This document shows, one piece after another, positions 16,797 to 24,826 of a stretch of 64,000 bases of DNA (position 1 is the first letter of the stretch; each line of letters begins with the position of its first letter). The position numbers and the translations under genes were made by a program. The notes under the pieces are model-generated. The model was not told the origin of the DNA. It ran no database searches and saw only the letters and a list, made by a program, of their open reading frames with translations. Source of the stretch: [Mycobacterium] stephanolepidis (GTDB taxonomy: Bacteria > Actinomycetota > Actinomycetes > Mycobacteriales > Mycobacteriaceae); contig NZ_AP018165.1 in NCBI RefSeq assembly GCF_002356335.1, positions 4,278,001 through 4,342,000 on the forward strand, given 5' to 3'.

Positions 16797-17786
16797 GTGA
16801 CAGTCAGCCAAAGCAGCACAACCGGGCAATTGCCCCTCCTGACGGCACCCCTCGAACTGTCTTTTGATTACACCCGTTCGGTGGGACCGACCCTCTCCAA
16901 GTTCTTCACCGCCCTGCGCGATCGGCAGATTGTCGGCACCCGCGGCAGCGACGGCCGAGTTCACGTACCGGCGGCCGAGTACGACCCGGTCACCTACGCA
17001 CCCCTGACCGAGGTGGTGCCGGTGTCGAGCGTGGGCACGGTCCAGTCGTGGTCCTGGCAGCCCGAGCCGCTCGAGGGCCAGCCGCTGGCCACACCGTTCG
17101 CCTGGGCACTCATCAAACTCGACGGTGCCGACACCGCGCTGCTGCACGCCGTCGACGTGGGCGCCGCGGGCTCCGCCGGTATCGAGACCGGTGCCCGCGT
17201 GCACGCGGTATGGGCCGATGAAACCGTCGGCGCGATCACCGACATCGCCTACTTCGCGCTCGGAGACCGTCCGGTCGACGTTCCCACTCCCACACCGGAT
17301 CAGGAGCCGGTGACCATGCAGGTCACCCCCATCCGGCTGGAAGTTCAGCACATCACCTCACCGGAGGAGAGCGCCTATCTGCGCGCGCTGGCCGAGGGCA
17401 CGCTGCTCGGCGGTCGCACCGGCGCGGGTGGGCGCGTGTACTTCCCGGCGCGTGGGGCCGATCCCCTGACCGGTGAACCCACCTCAGACCTGGTGGAAGT
17501 GGCCGACAAGGGCGTCGTCACCACCTTCGCGATCATCAACATCCCGTTCCCCGGGCAGCGCATCAAGCCGCCATATGTGGCCGCCTATGTGTTGCTCGAC
17601 GGTGCCGATATCCCGTTCCTGCACCTCGTCTACGACATCGATCCGGCGGACGTCCGCATGGGCATGCGGGTCGAGGCCGTGTGGAAGCCCAAGGAGGAGT
17701 GGGGATACGGGATCGACAACATCCAGTACTTCCGCCCCACCGGTGAACCCGACGCCGACTACGAGACCTACAAGGACCGGATCTGA
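16797..17786 (+). CDS. Tandem DUF35 OB-fold protein, partner of Ltp thiolase-fold enzymes
   Basis: 329 residues with two DUF35-like OB-fold repeats, about 20-150 and 190-315. They share the order G..FF.AL/YLRAL, GGR.G..GRV..PA..DP.TGEP and LLDGAD..FLH. The zinc-ribbon cysteines found in many DUF35 proteins are absent. Counterpart of Rv3521. DUF35 partners support thiolase-fold aldolases in sterol side-chain removal (as ChsH2 does for Ltp2). The GTG start has GGAGG only one base upstream, too close for normal initiation. It is coupled to ltp4 by a TGATG overlap. Confidence 0.85.
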   Translation: MTVSQSSTTGQLPLLTAPLELSFDYTRSVGPTLSKFFTALRDRQIVGTRGSDGRVHVPAAEYDPVTYAPLTEVVPVSSVGTVQSWSWQPEPLEGQPLATPFAWALIKLDGADTALLHAVDVGAAGSAGIETGARVHAVWADETVGAITDIAYFALGDRPVDVPTPTPDQEPVTMQVTPIRLEVQHITSPEESAYLRALAEGTLLGGRTGAGGRVYFPARGADPLTGEPTSDLVEVADKGVVTTFAIINIPFPGQRIKPPYVAAYVLLDGADIPFLHLVYDIDPADVRMGMRVEAVWKPKEEWGYGIDNIQYFRPTGEPDADYETYKDRI

Positions 17787-18853
17787 TGAGCTCCGCTGCC
17801 CCCGCAGTAGCAGTTGTGGGCTTCGCCCACTCCCCTCACGTTCGCAGCACCGAGGGCACCACCAACGGTGTCGAGATGCTGGTGCCCTGTTTCCGGGAAA
17901 TCTACGCCGACCTCGGAATCACCAAGTCCGATATCGGCTTCTGGTGCTCGGGATCATCCGATTACCTGGCCGGGCGTGCCTTCTCGTTCATCTCGGCGAT
18001 CGACTCGATCGGTGCCGTGCCGCCGATCAACGAGTCTCATGTGGAGATGGACGCGGCGTGGGCGCTGTACGAGGCCTACATCAAGATCCTCACCGGACAG
18101 GTGGAGACCGCCCTCGTCTACGGATTCGGGAAGTCCTCTGCCGGCACCCTGCGCAGAGCCCTTGCCCTGCAGACCGATCCGTACACGGTTGCCCCGCTAT
18201 GGCCCGATTCGGTGTCCTTGGCGGCACTGCAGGCGCGGGTCGGCCTGGATTCGGGAAAGTGGACCAAGGAGCAGATGGCGCAGGTTGCCCTCGACGCCCT
18301 CGGCCGCGCCCAGCGCGTGGATTCCGAGGCCCCGGCCTCGAGCGTCGACGAGCTGCTGGCGCGCGAATACTTCGCCGACCCACTGCACAAGCACGACATC
18401 GCACCGATATCCGATGGCGCCTCGATCATGGTGCTGGCCTCCGGTGACCGCGCCCGCGAACTGCGCGAAAACCCGGCGTGGATTACCGGATTCGAACATC
18501 GGATCGAGACACCGATACTCGGTGCCCGAGATCTGACCACCTCGCCGTCCACAGCCGCCTCCGCGGCCGCAGCGACAGGCGGCGACACCGGTTCCATCGA
18601 GGTGGCCGAGTTGTATGCACCGTTCAGCCATCAGCAGCTGATCCTCGCCGAGGCCATTGGCCTCAAGGACTCCACGACCGTCAACCCCTCGGGTGGCACC
18701 CTGGTGGCCAACCCGATGTTCTCGGCCGGTCTGGAGCGGATCGGCTTTGCCGCACAACATATCTGGAACGGTTCGGCAGGAAGGGTGTTGGCCCACGCGA
18801 CCAGCGGGCCCGTACTTCAGCAGAACCTCGTCGCGGTGCTGGAGGGTAAGTAA
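17786..18853 (+). CDS. ltp4: Thiolase-fold lipid-transfer protein Ltp4 (probable steroid aldolase)
   Basis: 355 residues, SCP-x-type thiolase fold, counterpart of Rv3522. At the place of the usual N-terminal nucleophilic cysteine the sequence is ESHVEMDAAW, with no cysteine, so classical thiolysis is unlikely. A retro-aldol role like that of Ltp2 fits. Ltp3 and Ltp4 are linked in related actinobacteria to removal of C24-branched sterol chains. The C-terminal fold motif NPSGGTLVANPMFSAGL is kept. Translationally coupled to the DUF35 gene upstream and followed by ltp3 after 2 bases. Confidence 0.88.
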   Translation: MSSAAPAVAVVGFAHSPHVRSTEGTTNGVEMLVPCFREIYADLGITKSDIGFWCSGSSDYLAGRAFSFISAIDSIGAVPPINESHVEMDAAWALYEAYIKILTGQVETALVYGFGKSSAGTLRRALALQTDPYTVAPLWPDSVSLAALQARVGLDSGKWTKEQMAQVALDALGRAQRVDSEAPASSVDELLAREYFADPLHKHDIAPISDGASIMVLASGDRARELRENPAWITGFEHRIETPILGARDLTTSPSTAASAAAATGGDTGSIEVAELYAPFSHQQLILAEAIGLKDSTTVNPSGGTLVANPMFSAGLERIGFAAQHIWNGSAGRVLAHATSGPVLQQNLVAVLEGK

Positions 18854-18855
18854 TC

Positions 18856-20052
18856 GTGGGTGCATCAATAAACCTCGCTGCCGTGATCGGCACCGGGCAG
18901 ACCAAGTACGTAGCCAAGCGCCATGACGTCTCCATGAATGGCCTTGTCCGCGAGGCGATTGACCGGGCAATGACCGACGCCGGTGTCGGCTGGGACGATA
19001 TCGACGCCGTCGTCGTGGGTAAGGCGCCCGACTTCTTCGAGGGCGTCATGATGCCCGAGCTCTTCATGGCGGACGCGATCGGCGCAACCGGAAAGCCCAT
19101 GATCCGGGTACACACAGCCGGTTCGGTCGGCGGCTCCACCGGCGTGGTCGCTGCCAGCCTGGTGCAGTCGGGCAAGTACCGTCGCGTGCTGGCGCTGGCC
19201 TGGGAGAAGCAGTCCGAATCGAATGCCATGTGGGCGTTGTCGATTCCGGTGCCCTTCTCGGTTCCCGTGGGCGCAGGTGCGGGCGGCTACTTCGCCCCAC
19301 ATGTGCGCGCATACATCGAACGTTCCAAGGCCCCGCTGGACACCGGAGCAATCGTCGCGGTCAAGGACCGGCTCAACGCGGCGAAGAATCCGCTGGCGCA
19401 CCTTCACCAGCCCGATATCACCGTCGAGAAGGTGATGGCGTCTCCGATGTTGTGGGACCCGATCCGCTTCGACGAGACCTGCCCGTCGTCGGACGGCGCA
19501 TGCGCGATCGTGGTGGGAGACGAAGAAACCGCCGATCGCCGTATCGCCGACGGTCATACGGTCGCGTGGGTGCATGCCACCGCGTTACGCACCGAGCCGC
19601 TCGACTACACCGGCCGCGACCGGGTGAACCCGCAGGCGGGACGCGACGCCGCGGCGGCGTTGTGGCGTGACGCGGGAATCACCAGCCCGATCGACGAGAT
19701 CGACGCCGCCGAGATCTACGTCCCGTTCTCGTGGTTCGAGCCGATGTGGCTGGAGAACTTGGGATTCGCAGCCGAGGGTGAGGGCTGGAAGCTGACCCAG
19801 GCCGGCGAGACAGCCATCGGTGGCCGGATTCCCGTCAACGCCTCCGGCGGCGTGCTGTCCTCGAATCCGATTGGCGCCTCGGGCCTCATCCGGTTCGCGG
19901 AGGCCGCGATCCAGGTGATGGGCAAGGCCGGTGACCATCAGGTGCCGGGCGCCAAGAAGGCATTGGGCCACGCCTACGGCGGCGGTTCGCAGTACTACTC
20001 GATGTGGGTCGTGGGAAGCGAAAAGCCCGCAGGGAATGGGAGTAAGGCATGA
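18856..20052 (+). CDS. ltp3: Thiolase-fold lipid-transfer protein Ltp3 (probable steroid aldolase)
   Basis: 398 residues, thiolase superfamily, counterpart of Rv3523. The segment RVHTAGSVGGST near residue 80 replaces the cysteine-containing CASG motif. The second half keeps SSDGACAIVV and NASGGVLSSNPIGASGL, with conserved GHAYGGGSQY near the end. It probably works with Ltp4 and the tandem DUF35 protein. GTG start 2 bases after the ltp4 stop; its end overlaps the start of the ketosteroid-isomerase-like gene by 4 bases (ATGA). Confidence 0.88.
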   Translation: MGASINLAAVIGTGQTKYVAKRHDVSMNGLVREAIDRAMTDAGVGWDDIDAVVVGKAPDFFEGVMMPELFMADAIGATGKPMIRVHTAGSVGGSTGVVAASLVQSGKYRRVLALAWEKQSESNAMWALSIPVPFSVPVGAGAGGYFAPHVRAYIERSKAPLDTGAIVAVKDRLNAAKNPLAHLHQPDITVEKVMASPMLWDPIRFDETCPSSDGACAIVVGDEETADRRIADGHTVAWVHATALRTEPLDYTGRDRVNPQAGRDAAAALWRDAGITSPIDEIDAAEIYVPFSWFEPMWLENLGFAAEGEGWKLTQAGETAIGGRIPVNASGGVLSSNPIGASGLIRFAEAAIQVMGKAGDHQVPGAKKALGHAYGGGSQYYSMWVVGSEKPAGNGSKA

Positions 20053-20450
20053 GCCTCGCCGATGAAGCGGGCAAGCGTTCCCGTGCAGCCGTCGAAGCCC
20101 GCGACAAGCAGGCCTGGGTCGACAACTTCGCCGAAGACGGCGTGGTGCAGGATCCGGTGGGTCCGTCGCCGTTCGATCCCGAGGGCAAGGGGCATCGCGG
20201 CAAAGAGGCCATCGCGGCTTTCTGGGACAACATCATTGCCCCCACCGAGAATCTGGATTTCATCTTCGACGCCACCTACGACTGCGGCACACATCAGGCC
20301 AACGTGGGCCGGATCGTCACCACGATGAACGGCTACCAGATGACGGCCGAGGGTGTGTTCACCTACGAAGCCGATGACGAGGGCAAGCTCGTCGTACTTC
20401 GCGCATACTGGGAGTTCGACAAGGTCGCCGGGACCGCGAAGAAGGTCTGA
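20049..20450 (+). CDS. Ketosteroid isomerase-like (SnoaL/NTF2-fold) protein
   Basis: 133 residues, NTF2-like fold. The pattern NFAEDGVVQDPVGPSPFDP...G.EAI..FWDN is that of bacterial delta5-3-ketosteroid isomerases, including the catalytic-Asp region VQDPVG. It is the last gene of the DUF35-ltp4-ltp3 unit, overlapping ltp3 by 4 bases, so a steroid substrate is likely. Whether it isomerises double bonds or only binds steroid cannot be read from sequence. Confidence 0.78.
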   Translation: MSLADEAGKRSRAAVEARDKQAWVDNFAEDGVVQDPVGPSPFDPEGKGHRGKEAIAAFWDNIIAPTENLDFIFDATYDCGTHQANVGRIVTTMNGYQMTAEGVFTYEADDEGKLVVLRAYWEFDKVAGTAKKV

Positions 20451-20462
20451 CTCCGCAGAACC

Positions 20463-20504
20463 ACATAAAGACCCCCGCGCTCGCAGCGACGGGGGCCTTT
20501 ATGT
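20463..20504. terminator. Bidirectional intrinsic terminator
   Basis: Inverted arms of 15 bases with one mismatch (20463-20477 and 20490-20504), GC core CCCCCG/CGGGGG with AT flanks ATAAAG/CTTTAT, loop of 12. It lies between two convergent genes, with a short T-run on each outgoing strand. Confidence 0.85.
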
Positions 20505-20511
20505 CTTCGCG

Positions 20512-21858
20512 CTAAGAGGCCTGGCGACCGGCGCTGATCATCTCCTCGCGCGGTACCACTTTGATGCGTTCGCGGCCCTGTTCCTCGCCGAGGGCTACCT
20601 CGTGAGCATCGAGCCGTTCCCACTCCTCCCACGTGGTGTAGTCAATCCCGCTTCCCCGTAGATGCGCGAAAATCGCATCGGGGTCGGAGATTTCGGCGGG
20701 TTGAATACCCGGGAGGTCTGACAGCAGGCCGGAAATCGTCTCGGCGGCATCGGATTTGGTGTGTCCGATCAAGCCCACAGGCCCGCGCTTGACCCAGCCC
20801 GTGACGTAGGTCGATTCGACCGGGATTCCGTCGATATCGAGCACCCGCCCGGCGTCGTGCGGGACAACCCCGGCGTGGTGGTCGAACGGCAGATCCGCCA
20901 GGTGCGAGGAGATGTAGCCGACCGCGCGGTAGACCGCCTGCACCGGCCAGTCGGTGTATTTGCCTGTGCCCCTTACATTTCCGTCGCCTATCAGCTCGGT
21001 GCGCTCGGTGCGCAGGGCTTCCACCCGGTCGATTCCCAGCACGGCCGCGGGCGACTGGCACAGGTGGATGTGGATGCGATGCGGGGCGCCGGTGGGCTCG
21101 GTGTCCAGGTACTTCATCATGGTGTCGACGACGAGCTTGGTGGCCTTACTGGAATTGATGGCCTGCTGGCTGCCCTCGTCGATCTCAAACCCCTCCGGGT
21201 GCACGACGACATCCACACTCGGCGAGTGGGACAGCTCGCGAAACTCCATGGGGCTGAACTTGATCTGCGCCGGACCGCGCCGCGCGAAGACATGCACGTC
21301 GGTGGCCTGGTTCAGCGCCAGGCCCTGATAGACGTTGGCGGGGATCTCGGTGCTTAGCTGTTCGTCGGCGGGTTTGGCCAGCATGCGCGCGATATCCAGG
21401 GCCACGTTCCCGGCACCCAGCACCGCGACGCTCTTGGCTGTCAGCGGCCAGTCCCGTGGGACATCGGGATGACCGTCGTACCAGGAGACGAAGTCGGCGG
21501 CGCCATAGCTTTCCGGAAGGTCGATACCGGGGATGTCGAGGTCACGGTCGGCGCGCGCGCCGGTCGAGAAGATCACCGCGTCGTAGAAGCGCCGTAGATC
21601 CGAGAGCTTGATGTCGGTGCCGTAGTGGACATTGCCGAAGAACCGAATCTCGTCACGCGAGAGCACCCGGCGCAGCGCCTTGATGATCTCCTTGATGCGG
21701 GGATGATCGGGGGCCACGCCGTAACGCACCAACCCATAGGGCGCGGGCAGCCGATCGAACACATCGACCTGCGCCTGCTCGTACTCCTTGGTGAGGATGT
21801 CGGCGGCGTAGATACCGGCCGGACCTGCGCCGATAACCGCGACTCGAATCTTCCTCAT
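20512..21858 (-). CDS. fprA: FprA-type ferredoxin/adrenodoxin-NADP+ reductase
   Basis: 448-residue FAD enzyme of the adrenodoxin-reductase type. FAD motif VIGAGPAGIYAA at 7-18, NADP motif VLGAGNVALDIAR near 165, and the signature GVAPDHPRIKEI and GWVKRGPVGLIGHTK. It transfers electrons from NADPH to ferredoxins such as FdxD and so could power steroid P450s. The ATG is chosen for AAAGGGG 6 bases upstream. An iron box overlaps its promoter region. It could be the main FprA or a paralogue; sequence alone does not decide. Confidence 0.87.
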   Translation of the reverse strand: MRKIRVAVIGAGPAGIYAADILTKEYEQAQVDVFDRLPAPYGLVRYGVAPDHPRIKEIIKALRRVLSRDEIRFFGNVHYGTDIKLSDLRRFYDAVIFSTGARADRDLDIPGIDLPESYGAADFVSWYDGHPDVPRDWPLTAKSVAVLGAGNVALDIARMLAKPADEQLSTEIPANVYQGLALNQATDVHVFARRGPAQIKFSPMEFRELSHSPSVDVVVHPEGFEIDEGSQQAINSSKATKLVVDTMMKYLDTEPTGAPHRIHIHLCQSPAAVLGIDRVEALRTERTELIGDGNVRGTGKYTDWPVQAVYRAVGYISSHLADLPFDHHAGVVPHDAGRVLDIDGIPVESTYVTGWVKRGPVGLIGHTKSDAAETISGLLSDLPGIQPAEISDPDAIFAHLRGSGIDYTTWEEWERLDAHEVALGEEQGRERIKVVPREEMISAGRQAS

Positions 21859-21884
21859 GCCATCCCCTTTGATTCGGACATTGA

Positions 21885-21903
21885 TTAGGTAAGGCAAGCC
21901 TAA
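21885..21903. promoter_or_regulatory. IdeR/DtxR-type iron box upstream of fprA-like gene
   Basis: TTAGGTAAGGCAAGCCTAA matches the mycobacterial iron box TTAGGTTAGGCTAACCTAA at 16 of 19 positions and has palindromic ends TTAGG and CCTAA. It lies 26 bases upstream of the reductase ATG. IdeR with Fe2+ would repress from this position. Confidence 0.75.
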
Positions 21904-21981
21904 AAAGAATTCCGAAGAAAGTGGGGCGCACGTCCAGAGATCCTGGTCACACTCCCGATCGCATCTCAGTAGCCTGAACGC

Positions 21982-22458
21982 GTGCTCATCGCGCTCATCC
22001 TCATCGGCGTACTCGTCGCGGTTCCGCTCGTCCTATTCACACTGCTCGTGGCCGGTATCCGGATGCAGATCCCCGCGATACTCAACGCGATCCGCCGGTT
22101 CAATCGCGCCGTGACCAACCCGAGAGTGATGGCAACCGCCGGTACCGCATCCACATCAACAGCGGTCATCCACCACACCGGCAGGAACAGCCGACGTGCC
22201 TACGAGACTCCGGTCGAGGCCTTCGACACACACGAGAACACCGTGCTCATCCTCTTGCCGTACGGCGCGAACGCCGACTGGGTTCGCAATGTCATCGCAC
22301 AGGGCGGCGCCGAATTGGTCCGGGCCGGGGAAACTCTGCGCCTTACCGACCCACGCGTGGTCCACACCGACGAGGTGCGTGCCCAGCTGCCCGCCAAGGA
22401 ATTGCGGATGCAGCGGGTGTTCAACGTGCCCGACTGCCTGCAGCTGAGCAGGCCGTAG
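21982..22458 (+). CDS. Membrane-anchored F420/deazaflavin (DDN-like) nitroreductase family protein
   Basis: 158 residues. An N-terminal hydrophobic span (2-27) is followed by a small split-barrel domain of the DDN/F420-binding type: TTGRxS-like HHTGRNSRRAYETPV, then LILLPYGANADWVRNV and the late RVFNVPDCLQL. These proteins bind F420H2 or act as quinone or nitro reductases; the substrate is unknown. GTG start, and the iron box region lies upstream in the other direction. Convergent with the gamma-carbonic-anhydrase gene. Confidence 0.72.
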   Translation: MLIALILIGVLVAVPLVLFTLLVAGIRMQIPAILNAIRRFNRAVTNPRVMATAGTASTSTAVIHHTGRNSRRAYETPVEAFDTHENTVLILLPYGANADWVRNVIAQGGAELVRAGETLRLTDPRVVHTDEVRAQLPAKELRMQRVFNVPDCLQLSRP

Positions 22459-22461
22459 CGG

Positions 22462-22983
22462 TTACGTGTCCAAACCTTCCAGGTAGCGCTTCCCCAGTGC
22501 CTGGTACGCAGCGGGTACACCCTTGGTGAGAAATTCCGCAGGAGTGCCCGCGACGGGTCCCTTGACCTTGGCGGGAGAGCCCATCACCAGCACGTCCTCG
22601 GGGATTTGGCTGCCACCGAGTACCAACGAACCCGCGGCCACCATGCTGCGCGAGCCGATGGAAGCGCCGTCGAGCACCGTCGCGTGATTTCCGATAAGGG
22701 CGCCGTCACCCACGGTGCAGCTGTGCACCAGGCACATGTGCGCCACCGTGGCTCCCTCACCGATATCGACCGGCATCCCCGGGTCGCTGTGCAGCACCGA
22801 CCCATCCTGGATGTTGGCGCCCGCCCGGATCACAATCGGCGCGTAATCGGCGCGGATGACCGTGTTGAACCAGATCGAAGCGCCGGCTTCCACCGTGACA
22901 TCTCCGATGAGACAGGCGGTCGGCGCGACGAACGCCTCCGGGTGGACGCTCGGGCTTTTTCCGTCGAGTGAGTACAAAGGCAT
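22462..22983 (-). CDS. Gamma-class carbonic anhydrase / LbH hexapeptide protein (Rv3525c-like)
   Basis: 173 residues forming a left-handed beta helix with hexapeptide repeats. Three candidate zinc ligands are visible as LHSD near 66, VAHMC near 82 and VHSCT near 88, in the spacing of gamma-carbonic anhydrases. Counterpart of Rv3525c, a sterol-regulon member. Activity on CO2 or on an acyl substrate is not proven for this subgroup. Divergent from kshA with a KstR box between. Confidence 0.82.
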   Translation of the reverse strand: MPLYSLDGKSPSVHPEAFVAPTACLIGDVTVEAGASIWFNTVIRADYAPIVIRAGANIQDGSVLHSDPGMPVDIGEGATVAHMCLVHSCTVGDGALIGNHATVLDGASIGSRSMVAAGSLVLGGSQIPEDVLVMGSPAKVKGPVAGTPAEFLTKGVPAAYQALGKRYLEGLDT

Positions 22984-23055
22984 GCGCAGACCCTAACCAA
23001 GGGCCTTATTTCCGCTTGTGGCAGGCACATTTCTTGCGCCCCGGGGGGCCAAAAC

Positions 23056-23069
23056 TGTAACATGTTCTA
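23056..23069. promoter_or_regulatory. KstR-type operator between the gamma-carbonic-anhydrase gene and kshA
   Basis: TGTAACATGTTCTA fits TNNAACNNGTTNNA. It lies 54 bases upstream of kshA and 72 bases upstream of the divergent gene. Confidence 0.82.
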
Positions 23070-23123
23070 GTTGAAGATGGTCGCCACAGCGACCAGCATC
23101 GAAACACTGGAGGCAGCCCCGCC

Positions 23124-24323
23124 ATGAGCACAGATACCGCAGGAATCGGCGTTCGCGAGATCGACGTCGGCGAGCTTCCCACGCGCTATGCCCGTGGATG
23201 GCACTGCCTGGGCGTCGCAGAATCGTTCAGGGACGGAGAGCCGCACGCTATCGACGCGTTCGGCACCAAGCTGGTCGTGTTCGCCGACACCCAGGGCGAT
23301 ATCAAGGTCCTCGACGGATACTGCCGCCACATGGGCGGCGACCTCTCCCAGGGCAGCATCAAGGGCGACAACGTCGCCTGCCCGTTCCACGATTGGCGCT
23401 GGGGTGGCGACGGCAAGTGCAAGCTGGTGCCCTATGCCAAGCGCACCCCGAAGCTGGCCCGCACCCGCAGCTGGACTACCGACGTCAAGAGCGGCCTCCT
23501 CTTCGTCTGGCATGACGCCGAGGGCAACGGCCCGACGGATGATGTGGAGATTCCGGAAGTTCCGGAATTCGCCGACGACGGCTGGACCACCTGGGACTGG
23601 AACACCATCGTCATCGAGGGTTCCAACTGCCGCGAAATCGTGGACAACGTCACCGATATGGCGCACTTCTACTACATCCACTTCGGATTCCCGACGTTCT
23701 TCAAGAATGTCTTCGAAGGACATATCGCTTCGCAGTACCTGCGTACCGTCGGCCGTCCCGATGTGCAGCTCGGTGGTTCCTCGCAGTACACCGGCGAGCA
23801 GATCCTCGATTCGGAAGCCTCGTACTTCGGGCCTTCCTTCATGATCAACTGGCTGCACAACAACTATGGCGGCTACAAGGCCGAGTCGATTCTGATCAAC
23901 TGCCACTACCCGATCGACCAGAATTCCTTCGTGCTGCAGTACGGCGTCATCGTGCAGAAGCCCGAGGGCATGGACGAGAAGATGACCGGCAAGCTCTCGC
24001 GCGCCATGACCAAGGGTGTGGGACAAGGCTTTCTGCAGGACGTCGAGATCTGGAAGAACAAGACCCGTATCGACAACCCGCTGCTGGTCGAGGAGGACGG
24101 CGCCGTCTACCAGATGCGCCGGTGGTACTCGCAGTTCTACGTCAACAAGTCCGACGTCACGGCGGAGATGACGGACCGCTTCGAGCTCGAGATCGATACC
24201 AGCAAGGCCAACGAGTTCTGGCATGGTGAGGTCGACGAGAACCTGAAGCGGCAAGCGGACGAAAAGGCTTCCGCAGAAGCTCAAGCCGAGGCCGAAGCTC
24301 CCGCCGAGGCGACTCAAAGCTAG
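23124..24323 (+). CDS. kshA: 3-ketosteroid 9-alpha-hydroxylase oxygenase subunit KshA
   Basis: 399-residue Rieske oxygenase, counterpart of Rv3526. With the reductase KshB (not here) it hydroxylates C9 of androstadienedione, which leads to B-ring opening. Rieske ligands Cys67, His69, Cys86 and His89 are present, and the mononuclear iron histidines lie in DNVTDMAHFYYIH (His181 and His186). The C-terminus has an extra Ala/Glu-rich tail of about 25 residues that looks disordered. First gene of a pair with a small cysteine-rich protein gene; KstR box upstream. Confidence 0.95.
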   Translation: MSTDTAGIGVREIDVGELPTRYARGWHCLGVAESFRDGEPHAIDAFGTKLVVFADTQGDIKVLDGYCRHMGGDLSQGSIKGDNVACPFHDWRWGGDGKCKLVPYAKRTPKLARTRSWTTDVKSGLLFVWHDAEGNGPTDDVEIPEVPEFADDGWTTWDWNTIVIEGSNCREIVDNVTDMAHFYYIHFGFPTFFKNVFEGHIASQYLRTVGRPDVQLGGSSQYTGEQILDSEASYFGPSFMINWLHNNYGGYKAESILINCHYPIDQNSFVLQYGVIVQKPEGMDEKMTGKLSRAMTKGVGQGFLQDVEIWKNKTRIDNPLLVEEDGAVYQMRRWYSQFYVNKSDVTAEMTDRFELEIDTSKANEFWHGEVDENLKRQADEKASAEAQAEAEAPAEATQS

Positions 24324-24327
24324 TGCG

Positions 24328-24825
24328 ATGACTGAAGTTTCAGCGGGGTCTTCCTTGACTGAGAAAAATACCAGCCCTCCCAGCGTGGAGGAGCTGGCTC
24401 AGTCGATGCTGGCACTGCATGGTGCCCACGGCGAAGACGAGGCTCACGAATCCGCTGGATCGGGCAGGCCAAACGGCCAGTGGTCGAAGGCTCCCGCGTT
24501 CGAACACAATCCGGAGCAGGCCGCACTTCTGCACGAGGCGACCGAGAGTGACAAGCAGCGGTATCTGACCTCCGGCCTGCAGGAGGTCGATTGCCGGTTC
24601 TGCCACGGCTCGGTGATGGTCAAGAAGCTGGGTATCAACCACACTGCCGTGCAGTGGAATACCGAAGCAGCCGGGCGATGCGCCTACTTCGCACAGATGC
24701 GCGAGGAAGGCACGAACACTGCGCGGGTGCGCGGGTGCCCGCGGCTGTCCGACAGCATCGCGCATGCCGTCGCCGAGGGGTGTCTCGACCCGATCTGCAC
24801 GGCACCCCCACCCGGAGACGGCTGA
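24328..24825 (+). CDS. Conserved cysteine-containing protein of the sterol regulon (Rv3527-like)
   Basis: 165 residues, no enzyme family recognised. The N-terminal 70 residues are polar and low in order. The second half holds a DCRFCHGS CxxC motif near 92, then GRCAYF, RGCPRL and GCLDPIC, six cysteines that could bind zinc or iron-sulfur. It starts 4 bases after kshA and so is co-expressed. It occupies the place of Rv3527. Electron-transfer or assembly help to KshA is possible but unproven. Confidence 0.7.
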   Translation: MTEVSAGSSLTEKNTSPPSVEELAQSMLALHGAHGEDEAHESAGSGRPNGQWSKAPAFEHNPEQAALLHEATESDKQRYLTSGLQEVDCRFCHGSVMVKKLGINHTAVQWNTEAAGRCAYFAQMREEGTNTARVRGCPRLSDSIAHAVAEGCLDPICTAPPPGDG

Positions 24826-24826
24826 G

